Shown piece after piece: positions 33,706 to 39,880 of a stretch of 46,873 bases of DNA. The position numbers and the translations under genes are program-made. The number at the start of each line of letters is the position of its first letter. Position 1 is the stretch's first letter. The stretch is from Spirochaetia bacterium UBA5763. Lineage in GTDB: Bacteria > Spirochaetota > UBA4802 > UBA5550. The DNA is taken from positions 1 to 46,873 of the forward strand of contig DIEX01000008.1 of the NCBI GenBank assembly GCA_002418835.1, written 5' to 3'. Below the pieces are notes generated by a model. It made no database searches and was not told the origin of the DNA. It was given only the letters and a program-made list of their open reading frames with translations.

Positions 33706-33733
33706 TTGTTATGAATTGTATTAATTTTATAAA
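33706..33733 (+). promoter_or_regulatory. Promoter for the DUF296 gene
   Basis: TTGTTA (33706-33711), a 16-base spacer, TATAAA (33728-33733). The predicted start is near 33741, 20 bases before the ATG, and a GGAGGGAG ribosome site lies between. Confidence 0.5.
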
Positions 33734-33760
33734 AGGTTTCTTACCTGGAGGAGGGAGCGG

Positions 33761-34180
33761 ATGGATTTCAGAAAATTCAGCAATAATTATGTAGTGAGAA
33801 TAGATAAGGGTGAGGAGATCATCAGCAGTATTAAAGAACTCTGTTTAAAAGAAGAGATTAAGACTGGGAGTATATCAGGGATAGGGGCCTGTGATCTTAT
33901 AGAAATCGGTTTGTTTAATGTAAAAACAAAGGAGTATAAAACTGAGGTTTTCAAAGGGATGTTTGAAATTACATCTCTCACAGGAAATATTACAAGAAAA
34001 GATGGCGAAGTATATATTCATTTGCATGTGAATTTCAGTGATGAAACCAATACAGTGAGAGGTGGACATTTTGTAAAAGCAGATGTTTCTGCGGCATGCG
34101 AGGTAATCATTAATAAGATTGAAGGTGCGGTTGACAGGGAGTTTAACCAGGAGATTGGATTAAATTTATTGAAGTTTTAG
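33761..34180 (+). CDS. PPC/DUF296 domain protein
   Basis: The 139-residue product is a single PPC (DUF296) domain: VRIDKGEEIISSIKELCLKE, GSISGIGACDLIEIGLF, then YIHLHVNFSD and GGHFVKADVSAACEVII. The family forms trimers and in plants is fused to AT-hook DNA-binding motifs; the bacterial stand-alone forms are of uncertain function, though the conserved His residues can bind metal. GGAGGGAG lies 7 bases before the ATG. Confidence 0.85.
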   Translation: MDFRKFSNNYVVRIDKGEEIISSIKELCLKEEIKTGSISGIGACDLIEIGLFNVKTKEYKTEVFKGMFEITSLTGNITRKDGEVYIHLHVNFSDETNTVRGGHFVKADVSAACEVIINKIEGAVDREFNQEIGLNLLKF

Positions 34181-34466
34181 ATGGAATATATATTAAACAT
34201 GAAAAAAATTCTTCACAAGGAAAATGAAGCAATGAAAGATATAATTATTTTTGGATTAATAGCTGGTTATTGGCTTATTGTATAACACTCACTGTGTATC
34301 TTTTGATGTAGAAGCTAAAGCGGATCGTGCGAATAATTTTCCTGATATTTGTTCCAAGGTGATGTAGGTGAATAACATTTTAAAAGCAAGTGAAATAACT
34401 ACGAAAGAAGCTGTTGAAGAGGCCCGAAGAAATTATGAAAATAATAATTCCGGTCTTTATAAATAA
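34181..34466 (+). other. Gap with two possible micro-ORFs
   Basis: The 327 bases between the DUF296 gene and hicB hold no clear gene. Two short frames can be seen. One at 34181-34285 encodes 34 residues ending in a hydrophobic stretch (IIIFGLIAGYWLIV), with its last in-frame ATG preceded by AAGGA. The other at 34368-34466 encodes 32 residues from a GTG with AAGGTG 7 bases upstream and the segment ASEITTKEAVEEARRNYE. Either could be a real micro-protein or the remnant of a decayed gene. Confidence 0.25.
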
Positions 34467-34507
34467 ATGTATTTTATCGTAGAAATGTATTTTTATTAAT
34501 GATAAAT

Positions 34508-34930
34508 TTAAATCTTTACAATCTCTCTATTTAAAAATTTTTGAATTTTCGCAATCGTTTTTAAGGTAGGATTTGCTTTCCTTGGATTTTCAAATTTCTG
34601 ATAAGCCTGGTATGATATATCAAGCTTTTCTGCAATCTGCTTCTGGGTTAGATTTTTATTTTCCCTTTCTTTTTTTAATTGAATAGCGAAAGAGACATTA
34701 AGATCCGGGGAAATATAATAAATATCCTTACCTGATAGTTTTGAAGGATCTGAAATTTTAAAATTTTCTTCAAATGCGACTTCCAGGCATCCGGTTAATG
34801 CTTCCCGGGCGTATTTTAAAGCATCTTCAAGGGTTTTTCCATAAGTATGGCATCCCTTAACATCAGGAAACGAAACCAGATATATTTTATCTTCTTTGTC
34901 ATACTTAATCTTTGCCGGGTATGCTAACAT
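34508..34930 (-). CDS. hicB: HicB antitoxin with fused helix-turn-helix
   Basis: HicB (140 residues) has the degenerate RNase-H-like antitoxin domain (about 1-70: YLVSFPDVKGCHTYGKTLED then ALKYAREALTGCLE) and a C-terminal XRE-type HTH (about 84-138: NLTQKQIAEKLDISYQAYQK). It neutralises HicA and should repress its own operon. The AGGAGG site is 10 bases before the ATG. It lies 14 bases downstream of hicA, the usual toxin-first order. YQAYQKFENPRKANPTL matches HicB proteins that end in a Cro-like domain. Confidence 0.92.
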   Translation of the reverse strand: MLAYPAKIKYDKEDKIYLVSFPDVKGCHTYGKTLEDALKYAREALTGCLEVAFEENFKISDPSKLSGKDIYYISPDLNVSFAIQLKKERENKNLTQKQIAEKLDISYQAYQKFENPRKANPTLKTIAKIQKFLNREIVKI

Positions 34931-34944
34931 GTCAAGTCACCTCC

Positions 34945-35130
34945 TTAGTTTATACCTGCATCTTTCAGGATTCCGTTTAAAGTTCCTTTCGGAATATCCT
35001 GGTTACCGTGAACGGGGACTGAAAGTATATTTTCAACTCCATGTTTTTTGAAAATATGATGTGAACCGTTTATTCTCTTTAACTCCCAACCGTTTTTTTT
35101 CAGAATTTTTATCAGTTCCTTTGCTGTCAT
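34945..35130 (-). CDS. hicA: HicA mRNA interferase toxin
   Basis: HicA (61 residues) is a double-stranded-RNA-binding-like fold ribonuclease that cleaves mRNA. TAKELIKILKKNGWELKRIN at the start, the catalytic His in GSHHIFKKHG and the C-terminal VPVHGNQDIPKGTLNGILKD are all typical. The frame is open from a TTG at 35145, but the family starts with MTAKELIK, so the ATG at 35130 is chosen. No ribosome binding site is visible before it. The promoter prediction places the transcript start almost on the ATG. Confidence 0.92.
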   Translation of the reverse strand: MTAKELIKILKKNGWELKRINGSHHIFKKHGVENILSVPVHGNQDIPKGTLNGILKDAGIN

Positions 35131-35142
35131 AATGACTGTATG

Positions 35143-35165
35143 CAACTTATAAGTTGTAATGTCAA
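35143..35165 (-). promoter_or_regulatory. hicAB promoter with palindromic operator in the spacer
   Basis: On the minus strand TTGACA (35160-35165) is the -35 element, and a CATACA-like -10 lies 17 bases on, near 35137-35142. The perfect 14-bp palindrome CAACTTATAAGTTG (35143-35156) fills most of the spacer. A repressor bound there would block RNA polymerase. HicB with its HTH is the likely binder. Confidence 0.55.
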
Positions 35166-35293
35166 GAATGAAATTTATTAAATTTATTGTGTTAATTTAA
35201 ATTCGATTGTGATTATTTTAATGATAAATGAGGGTGAAGCAGATAAAATAGGTAATCTGTTTTTATATTATGATGGTATATGCATAAATAAAA

Positions 35294-35322
35294 AAGCAGC
35301 TTTTTCAAGCTGCTTGATTTTT
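35294..35322. terminator. Terminator hairpin
   Basis: AAGCAGCTT-TTTC-AAGCTGCTT is a perfect 9-bp stem, with A6 before and ATTTTT after, so it works in both directions. It lies upstream of hicA's promoter and just past the end of the minus-strand gene at 35385. Confidence 0.75.
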
Positions 35323-35384
35323 CTGCTCCCCGTGGGGGACGATTGGAGAACAGTTTTCACGGATATTCTTGTGGAGTGGGCGGC

Positions 35385-35873
35385 TTAAATTTCTTTATTT
35401 CTGTCAGACACAATTAAAAAACTGACAAATATTACTCCGGCGATAGGGAGCAGTAGAGCTTCCCAGAATTTCCGGTCTGTTTGACGTAATAATGATTTAT
35501 CATACCAGGTATTCCCGGTGTTAAATATCCCCCAGCCGAACATTAAGAACAGCATAATATATATGGTCAGTCCAATAATTATAACCGCGAGTAAATTAAA
35601 ATGTTTGCGCCTGACAAACCAGTCAAGTGTTACAGCTGCAGCGTATACCTGGAACGGCAGGGATATTACAAGCAGAATCGGGACCGCGTATGGATAAAGA
35701 TATCCGCTGTTTCCGGTGAACCATGCGCCATATCTGTGAAGGTCAAGAGCTAATATGACCAGTAGTAAACCACCTGACACTTTAGCCCGGCGATAGTAGC
35801 GGTCATGCTTGTGCGGATCCGCTGTGATGCTGTGGAGATAGAGCAATACTTTTAAAAGGATTCTGCCTGACAT
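35385..35873 (-). CDS. Integral membrane protein, accessory region
   Basis: The 162-residue product has about four hydrophobic helices (SGGLLLVILALDL, YAVPILLVISLPFQVYAAAV, LLAVIIIGLTIYIMLFLMFG, LLLPIAGVIFVSFLIV). No family is recognised. It is the last gene of a minus-strand run that begins at 38821, and lies two bases after a small gene. It may be phage- or element-encoded. Confidence 0.6.
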   Translation of the reverse strand: MSGRILLKVLLYLHSITADPHKHDRYYRRAKVSGGLLLVILALDLHRYGAWFTGNSGYLYPYAVPILLVISLPFQVYAAAVTLDWFVRRKHFNLLAVIIIGLTIYIMLFLMFGWGIFNTGNTWYDKSLLRQTDRKFWEALLLPIAGVIFVSFLIVSDRNKEI

Positions 35874-35875
35874 GG

Positions 35876-36043
35876 TTAACTCTTTTGATATTCTTTATTT
35901 CTAAAGATATTCAGTCTTCTGGAAAATTTTACATAGATACTTTCATTTTCTTTTAAAGCCTTTATAAATTGTTTTTGATATCCCATTACAGGCTTTTCTT
36001 GATATAGTTCGATAAAATTTATTAGAGAAATTTTATCTGACAT
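35876..36043 (-). CDS. Small hypothetical protein, accessory region
   Basis: A 55-residue basic protein (MSDKISLINFIELYQEK, then QFIKALKENESIYVKFSRR). The frame extends upstream to 36124, but a consensus AGGAGG lies 5 bases before the ATG at 36043, so I start there. It has no recognised domain. A hairpin at 36066-36085 separates it from the gene upstream. Confidence 0.55.
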   Translation of the reverse strand: MSDKISLINFIELYQEKPVMGYQKQFIKALKENESIYVKFSRRLNIFRNKEYQKS

Positions 36044-36065
36044 GGTAGCCTCCTGAAGTAAAAGG

Positions 36066-36085
36066 CTCCCGGATTTCTCCGGGAG
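36066..36085 (-). terminator. Hairpin after the 36178 gene
   Basis: CTCCCGGA (36066-36073) pairs perfectly with TCCGGGAG (36078-36085) around a 4-base loop. On the minus strand it is followed by CCTTTTAC, a weak T run. Confidence 0.5.
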
Positions 36086-36177
36086 AATTAACGAGTTAAA
36101 ACATGCTGTCTTTCCAGCTGTCATTTGTCGCCCAGGGTGTCGATCCCTGCGGAGCTGCCGAGCGGCGACAGTGAGGA

Positions 36178-36522
36178 TTAATCTTTAGCAGATAAAAAAT
36201 CCTCCCCTTCCGGTATTTCATCACCGTAAAAACCCTGCATACATTCATAGTTGCAGAATAAACGATCCTGTTTTGTCCGGGTTTGTTTGCTTTCTTCGAT
36301 TGATTTACCGCAAAATTCACACTTGATTTTATTATCTATCCTGTAATCATCCGTATCAATATCAGCATCATCATAAACAATTTTTGTGGCCATTGCTTCT
36401 ATGACATCAAAAGCCGGGAGATTGTAACCTCTGATAAATTCCATGACTTCCGGCATTGCGTAAAGCTCGTCAATAACTGTTTTGACATCTGTGCCTTTAA
36501 TACTATTCACTTTGATTATCAT
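36178..36522 (-). CDS. Accessory protein with C-terminal zinc finger
   Basis: The protein (114 residues) has a C-terminal CEFCGKSIEE...LFCNYECMQGFYG pair of CxxC-type motifs, a likely zinc ribbon of the kind found in small phage proteins. The N-terminal part is helical (VIDELYAMPEVMEFIRGY). The frame opens at 36561, but the ATG at 36522 has GAGGTTAAAACA before it, part of a leader element found in three places (see the repeat entries). Function is unknown. Confidence 0.6.
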   Translation of the reverse strand: MIIKVNSIKGTDVKTVIDELYAMPEVMEFIRGYNLPAFDVIEAMATKIVYDDADIDTDDYRIDNKIKCEFCGKSIEESKQTRTKQDRLFCNYECMQGFYGDEIPEGEDFLSAKD

Positions 36523-36624
36523 TGTTTTAACCTCGTTTTGTTTTATTTTATTACTCTGCATTTATCCGGGCTTGTGACCGGCCGCGGCTGCATTACGTTC
36601 TATATTTCAGGCCGCGTCAGCGGC
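36523..36624 (-). repeat. Recurrent leader element, copy A
   Basis: On the minus strand this is a GC hairpin GCCGC-TGAC-GCGGC (36611-36624) followed by CCTGAAATATAGAACG, then TAATGCAGCCG, then CGGTCACAAGCCCGG, AAATGCAGAG, and finally AACGAGGTTAAAACAATG with the ribosome site and start codon. Copy B is 1.2 kb away and matches it in the same order. Confidence 0.65.
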
Positions 36625-36636
36625 ATATCAGCTTGT

Positions 36637-36667
36637 ATTATACATCATCCTTTCTCCCTCCTGTCAA
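36637..36667 (-). promoter_or_regulatory. Possible promoter for the 36522 gene
   Basis: On the minus strand TTGACA (36662-36667) and a perfect TATAAT (36637-36642) are separated by 19 bases, slightly long. It lies just upstream of leader copy A. Confidence 0.5.
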
Positions 36668-36742
36668 TATCCTTTTTCTGTGTGTTTCAGCTTGTGTTTT
36701 CCGGTTCATAAATGTTCATGCGTGACCTCTATATTATTTTAT

Positions 36743-36755
36743 GCAGCTGCGCTGC
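36743..36755. other. GC-rich mini-hairpin after a stop codon
   Basis: GCAGC-TGC-GCTGC, 4 bases beyond the stop of the 36760 gene. It resembles the hairpins at 36611 and 37816 in composition and in its position after a stop codon. Confidence 0.35.
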
Positions 36756-36759
36756 CTGT

Positions 36760-37038
36760 TTACTGGTTAAAATATAGCGCGTCAAGTTTGCGCTCCATGT
36801 CATCAAGTCTATATTCCAGACGTTCAATATATACAATCAATTCAATTGAGCAGTTAAGCTCCGCTGCTCTTTTTGCTATACGGTTTTTATATCCCTCTTC
36901 CCATTTGTGTTCACATCTGAGGCGATATTCGAGCAGCTGCTCCCGGTATTCTTCAAAGCCTTCTGTCTCTTCGATATCCCAGCAGGGATCATTAAGCCAG
37001 TTTTGTTTAAGGTACTGAATTTCTTCTTGTGTTTTCAT
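36760..37038 (-). CDS. Hypothetical accessory protein (coiled-coil-like)
   Basis: A 92-residue, highly charged helical protein with segments YREQLLEYRLRCEHKWEEGY and ERLEYRLDDMERKLDALYF; the latter looks like a short coiled coil. Not recognised. Its ATG overlaps the stop of the gene upstream as ATGA, so the two are translationally coupled. Confidence 0.6.
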   Translation of the reverse strand: MKTQEEIQYLKQNWLNDPCWDIEETEGFEEYREQLLEYRLRCEHKWEEGYKNRIAKRAAELNCSIELIVYIERLEYRLDDMERKLDALYFNQ

Positions 37039-37313
37039 ACAAATAATACCCCCTGTTCTTCTTCGTTTTCTTCTTTGGTAATTAATACAGTTAAATCTTT
37101 TTCAAGTTTGATTAAAGTATTTTTAAAGTTTTGTTTTGTTAGCGGGTAATTATCAAGCTTTCCTGATTCAATAAGCTTTTTCTTTTTATATATCATTGAT
37201 TGCAAAATTTTTTTATTATCAATTATTCCAGAGCCATCACAGTTCGGGCATCTATCTTTCAAATAAGAACCAGAGCCGTGACAGAATGAACAATATTTTT
37301 GATAAAATTTCAT
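37035..37313 (-). CDS. Accessory protein with DnaJ-type zinc motif
   Basis: The N-terminus carries two motifs like DnaJ's Cys-rich repeats: CSFCHGSG and CPNCDGSG, together able to bind one zinc. The remaining 60 residues are Lys-rich helix ending in an acidic tail (KEENEEEQG). Such small single-zinc proteins occur in phages and plasmids; the function is unknown. The start overlaps the stop of the gene upstream by one base (TAATG). Confidence 0.6.
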   Translation of the reverse strand: MKFYQKYCSFCHGSGSYLKDRCPNCDGSGIIDNKKILQSMIYKKKKLIESGKLDNYPLTKQNFKNTLIKLEKDLTVLITKEENEEEQGVLFV

Positions 37314-37522
37314 TACTCGCTGACCTCTTCATTGATTAAATTATCGTGAATCAATGTTATCATCAGGGCGTTAAGCTCCTGGATTAAGACATTGATTATC
37401 TGTAATACTCTGTCTATCTTCGGCCGTGACAGCTCCCCGGAATTGTCCCGGAGAGCTTCAAGCCTGACCTCGACAGATTCAAATTCTGATATAATACGCT
37501 GTACTGTTTCCCCGTATGTCAT
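37313..37522 (-). CDS. Small helical accessory protein
   Basis: The 69-residue protein is helical and charged (VQRIISEFESVEVRLEALRD, IINVLIQELNALMITLIHD). No family recognised. AAAGG precedes the ATG by about 8 bases. It sits 5 bases after the gene at 37528 and is coupled to the next gene by a one-base overlap. Confidence 0.55.
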   Translation of the reverse strand: MTYGETVQRIISEFESVEVRLEALRDNSGELSRPKIDRVLQIINVLIQELNALMITLIHDNLINEEVSE

Positions 37523-37527
37523 AATGT

Positions 37528-37740
37528 TTACCTTTTTTTATAGTGCATTGCTTCTTCTGCCCATACCTTGACAGATTCAGAGCAGATTATTTCTCCGTTG
37601 TCTGGATCGTGCAGAGCTTCCCTGATATTTTTTGACTCTATGTCGCGGAACCTCTGGACGATTTCAATAGCTTGCTGAAGGTTAATTTTTACCTCTGGAA
37701 AGCCTTCTGTCTGTGTGTAATAATCATATTGTAATTTCAT
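37528..37740 (-). CDS. Small accessory protein behind leader copy B
   Basis: A 70-residue protein (QTEGFPEVKINLQQAIEIVQ, EEAMHYKKR at the end), unrecognised. The start is fixed by GAGGTTAAAAC directly before the ATG. It opens a four-gene coupled run (37740 down to 36760). Confidence 0.55.
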   Translation of the reverse strand: MKLQYDYYTQTEGFPEVKINLQQAIEIVQRFRDIESKNIREALHDPDNGEIICSESVKVWAEEAMHYKKR

Positions 37741-37831
37741 GTTTTAACCTCGTTGCGCTTTTCATCTGTCCTCTGCATTTTCCCGGCTTGGAACCGTCTT
37801 CGGCCGCATTACAGGCGGGCAAGTGCCCGCA
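37741..37831 (-). repeat. Recurrent leader element, copy B
   Basis: On the minus strand: hairpin GCGGGC-ACTT-GCCCGC (37816-37831), CCTG, TAATGCGGCCG, then GACGGTTCCAAGCCGGG, AAATGCAGAG and AACGAGGTTAAAACATG. Apart from a shorter spacer after CCTG, the blocks follow the same order as in copy A. The hairpin begins right after the ArdC stop codon, so it may also mark that transcript's end. Confidence 0.65.
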
Positions 37832-37833
37832 TA

Positions 37834-38670
37834 TTATTTAACAATCTTTTTAAGATGTTCGATTGCTTTCTCTGACTTACTCGCTGCAGAAAATATAAAG
37901 TTGCTGTCTGATTTGATTTTCTGCTGCCATCCGTGAATATAAGAAGCTGTGTTTTTAGTCTCCATATCGATATCAAACTCAAAAGCAAGAAGAGCGGAGC
38001 CGATTTCTGCTATAAGTTCTTCTTTAGCGTATGACTCAGAACCAAAAGCAGCGTTTTTTTCAAGGCCTCTATCACATCTGCTTTTATGTCCTGTCCAGTG
38101 TGTTAACTCGTGGAATAAAGTCTTATAATACAAATCAGAGTTTTCAAACTGGCCGAGTTTTGGCATATTTATATAATCAAAAGTCGGTGAATAAAAAGCT
38201 CTTACCTGGTCTTCATGTCTTAATATTGCTCTTGTTGCTGCTATAAACTCTTCAACATCCATATTGATTTTATTATCTTTCATCTCTGCGCGTCTTTTAC
38301 TGATAAGCTTTTCTTTTACATCTTCCGGCAGTTCAATTAAAGAGAGTCCGAAAACTGTATAATATTTAACGCTGGGTATTTGTTTCCCTGTGAGGTTTCC
38401 GGCTGTATCAACTTCATTAAACCAATTCCAGAAACAAATATGTTTACCGTGTGACCCGGCTTTAAGGCTGCCATTAAGCTCTTGAATCTGTTTAAAGGTG
38501 AGATAAAATTCATCTTCAGTGCTGGCGAGTAAAAGCTGATTTATCCCTTTGTACACATGACCGGATTGAAGATTGCATTTACCGATTGCAAACCACGGTT
38601 TATGCCAGGGAACAACACCGCTTTCAAGCTCTTTCAGTATGTCGTTAATAATAATTTCTTTAGCTTTCAT
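37834..38670 (-). CDS. ArdC-like antirestriction protein
   Basis: The 278-residue protein has the ArdC layout: an N-terminal ssDNA-binding domain (about 1-125, with GVVPWHKPW and GKHICFWNWF...KYYTVFGL) and a C-terminal zincin-like metallopeptidase domain with HELTHWTGH (HExxH at 187-191) and AKEELIAEIGSALLAFEF, which supplies the third ligand. It ends YIHGWQQKIKSDSNFIF. ArdC-type proteins protect incoming plasmid or phage DNA from restriction. It lies one base after a 49-aa ORF on the same strand. Confidence 0.9.
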   Translation of the reverse strand: MKAKEIIINDILKELESGVVPWHKPWFAIGKCNLQSGHVYKGINQLLLASTEDEFYLTFKQIQELNGSLKAGSHGKHICFWNWFNEVDTAGNLTGKQIPSVKYYTVFGLSLIELPEDVKEKLISKRRAEMKDNKINMDVEEFIAATRAILRHEDQVRAFYSPTFDYINMPKLGQFENSDLYYKTLFHELTHWTGHKSRCDRGLEKNAAFGSESYAKEELIAEIGSALLAFEFDIDMETKNTASYIHGWQQKIKSDSNFIFSAASKSEKAIEHLKKIVK

Positions 38671-38671
38671 A

Positions 38672-38821
38672 TTAAGCCACCCTGAAAAACAGCATCCCGA
38701 GCTTTTCAGCTGCTATGCTTGCCAGTTCTGCTTTAATCGCTGCTTTCTCCGCATTTAACAGCGGTCTGTTTGTGTAAATGATGTAACCGTCTGAAAGTTT
38801 TTTAATCTCTTTAATACTCAT
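38672..38821 (-). CDS. Small protein, first gene of the minus-strand early run
   Basis: The 49-residue frame (MSIKEIKKLSDGYIIYTNRP and then LLNAEKAAIKAELASIAAEK) starts at an ATG with AACGAGGTTAAAACATG, the same ribosome-site block as leader copies A and B. Its stop lies one base before the ArdC start. It is predicted helical with a hydrophobic end (MLFFRVA). Function unknown. The shared leader block is what makes this short frame credible. Confidence 0.6.
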   Translation of the reverse strand: MSIKEIKKLSDGYIIYTNRPLLNAEKAAIKAELASIAAEKLGMLFFRVA

Positions 38822-38836
38822 GTTTTAACCTCGTTA
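38822..38836 (-). repeat. Recurrent leader element, copy C (ribosome-site part)
   Basis: TTAACGAGGTTAAAAC directly before the ATG at 38821 matches copies A and B. The hairpin half of this copy (hairpin plus CCTGTAAT) is at 38985-39002, about 150 bases further upstream, with a promoter and palindrome inserted between. Confidence 0.5.
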
Positions 38837-38856
38837 AAGTTAATTTGTGTCTTTAT

Positions 38857-38891
38857 GTGATTATAATAATCACGTATAATATTAAAGTCAA
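38857..38891 (-). promoter_or_regulatory. Promoter and palindromic operator of the minus-strand run
   Basis: On the minus strand TTGACT (38886-38891) is followed after 17 bases by TATTAT (38863-38868). The -10 lies inside the perfect palindrome GTGATTAT-A-ATAATCAC (38857-38873). A repressor bound there would shut off the run. The divergent ribbon-helix-helix protein is the nearest candidate regulator. Confidence 0.55.
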
Positions 38892-38942
38892 GTAATTTTA
38901 TTTATTTTTTAATCTTTTTCGTGTTTTTTTTAATCTCACGTA

Positions 38943-38948
38943 TTGACA
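38943..38948 (+). promoter_or_regulatory. Possible -35 element for the RHH gene
   Basis: A consensus TTGACA is 96 bases upstream of the ATG at 39039. No -10 with normal 16-18 base spacing is convincing: TATAAAAT lies too close. Confidence 0.25.
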
Positions 38949-38984
38949 AGTATTATTATAAAATGATAGAGCTTTCCTGACTGG

Positions 38985-39002
38985 ATTACAGGCGCGCAGC
39001 GC
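38985..39002 (-). repeat. Recurrent leader element, copy C (hairpin part)
   Basis: On the minus strand GCGC-TGC-GCGC is followed by CTGTAAT, matching the hairpin plus CCTGTAAT block of copy B. The same ten bases (ATTACAGGCG on the plus strand) occur at 37808-37817. Confidence 0.45.
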
Positions 39003-39038
39003 ATAAGAGTAAACACTCTCAAGGAGATAAAAGCCACA

Positions 39039-39257
39039 ATGACAGATAAGCAGGAGAAGAAGAAGGGAAGACCACCCAGAGAGACGGAACCAGATAAGAC
39101 ATATCATTTTAGATTACCAGATGACTTAATAAGCGATCTTGATAGTATAGCGGATGAAGAGAGTAAACGGACAGGATACAGGCTTGACCGGGTTAATATT
39201 GTCAGGCGTGCTTTAACTGACTTCATACAGCGTTATAATCAGGAGCGCGAAAGATGA
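39039..39257 (+). CDS. Ribbon-helix-helix regulator
   Basis: The 72-residue protein has a basic N-terminal tail (KQEKKKGRPPRE) and an RHH DNA-binding fold: the strand TYHFRLPDDLISDLDSIAD, then the second helix in YRLDRVNIVRRALTDFIQRY. The pattern is that of MetJ/Arc/CopG-type repressors, which bind DNA as dimers at short palindromes. AAGGAG lies about 12 bases before the ATG. It is divergent from the 38821 run. Confidence 0.82.
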   Translation: MTDKQEKKKGRPPRETEPDKTYHFRLPDDLISDLDSIADEESKRTGYRLDRVNIVRRALTDFIQRYNQERER

Positions 39258-39367
39258 CATTTTGCCGTGTTGCCGGAAGTGACATAATATTCCGGAAGGG
39301 GAACCGCGCGGGAGGGAAGCTCACCCTCCTCTCTCCCCACTCCCTACAATTCACAGCATGCAGATGA
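39254..39367 (+). CDS. Possible 37-aa ORF coupled to the RHH gene
   Basis: An ATG overlaps the RHH stop as ATGA, with GGAG 9 bases upstream, and opens a 37-codon frame containing TFCRVAGSDIIFRKGNRAGG. The remaining gap up to 39458 holds hairpins (CCGGAA...TTCCGG; GGAGGG...CCCTCC) and a G8 run, and no other gene. Confidence 0.25.
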   Translation: MTFCRVAGSDIIFRKGNRAGGKLTLLSPHSLQFTACR

Positions 39368-39458
39368 ATAGGGGGGGGTAGTACAGGTACACGGATGCAG
39401 ATCAGGCAGAGAGACTCGCATAAGCGTAGGGAATTTTTAATAAATTCAAGGTGTTGTA

Positions 39459-39668
39459 ATGGATATCGGCTGTGTAAAGCCTTCGGGCTGTGTTAAGGAG
39501 TTTGAGGGGTACTGTCATTCTTCCCGGGAATGTAAGTATCAGCGGCTAATGATAGAGTGTAGGCACTGTCATTACAGATATCCGTATACAGGGGTAGTGT
39601 TTGATTACTGTCCTGGGTGTGGTAAGGCTTATGCGGCTGCGCCGCCTGCTATAGATATTGAGTTTTAG
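39459..39668 (+). CDS. Cys-rich zinc-ribbon protein
   Basis: The 69-residue product has ten cysteines; the pair CRHCHYRYPY and DYCPGCGKAY forms a typical zinc ribbon, and the N-terminal CVKPSGC and CHSSRECKYQ may bind a second metal. Small proteins like this are common in phage accessory regions. AAGGTG lies 5 bases before the ATG. A strong terminator follows 136 bases later. Confidence 0.65.
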   Translation: MDIGCVKPSGCVKEFEGYCHSSRECKYQRLMIECRHCHYRYPYTGVVFDYCPGCGKAYAAAPPAIDIEF

Positions 39669-39880
39669 CCCTGACGAATAATTATTCGAACCTGAAAAGC
39701 TTTTCACAATATTATTATTTAATTATTTAATTAACTTCTTAAATGCTTTAATGACGCGAAATAAGGGCATGTTCAGGGCTTTTTCTGTTCCGGCGATAAT
39801 GATAAGGGGGTCAGTTTTGACCCCCTGTTTTTTTGAGATTTCGGGCTAATCTGAGGCGTTTAGAGTGGTATTATGTCGCT
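39669..39880. other. Intergenic region between convergent units
   Basis: No gene seen. AT-rich sequence around 39700-39740 contains an ATTATTATTTAATTATTTAATTAA-like tract, and the terminator listed separately lies at 39805-39834. Confidence 0.5.
39805..39834 (+). terminator. Strong terminator of the plus-strand unit
   Basis: AGGGGGTCA-GTTT-TGACCCCCT, a perfect 9-bp stem, followed by GTTTTTTT. It ends the RHH/zinc-ribbon unit and points away from the late genes. Confidence 0.88.

Noticed and set aside
36680..37018. 112-codon plus-strand frame opposite the 36760 gene
   Set aside because: The minus-strand frames in this area are coupled by ATGA/TAATG overlaps and ribosome sites; the plus frame is Ser/Cys-rich shadow sequence.
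38898..39107. 69-codon minus-strand frame overlapping the RHH gene start
   Set aside because: It runs across the divergent promoter region and into the RHH gene, has no ribosome site, and the RHH frame has clear domain support.
39361..39380. G-rich run as a possible quadruplex signal
   Set aside because: A single G8 run without further G tracts at suitable spacing cannot form a standard intramolecular quadruplex.
33080..39700. CRISPR array or retroelement in the accessory region
   Set aside because: No regularly spaced direct repeats and no reverse transcriptase or Cas motif were seen; the repeated elements are gene leaders.
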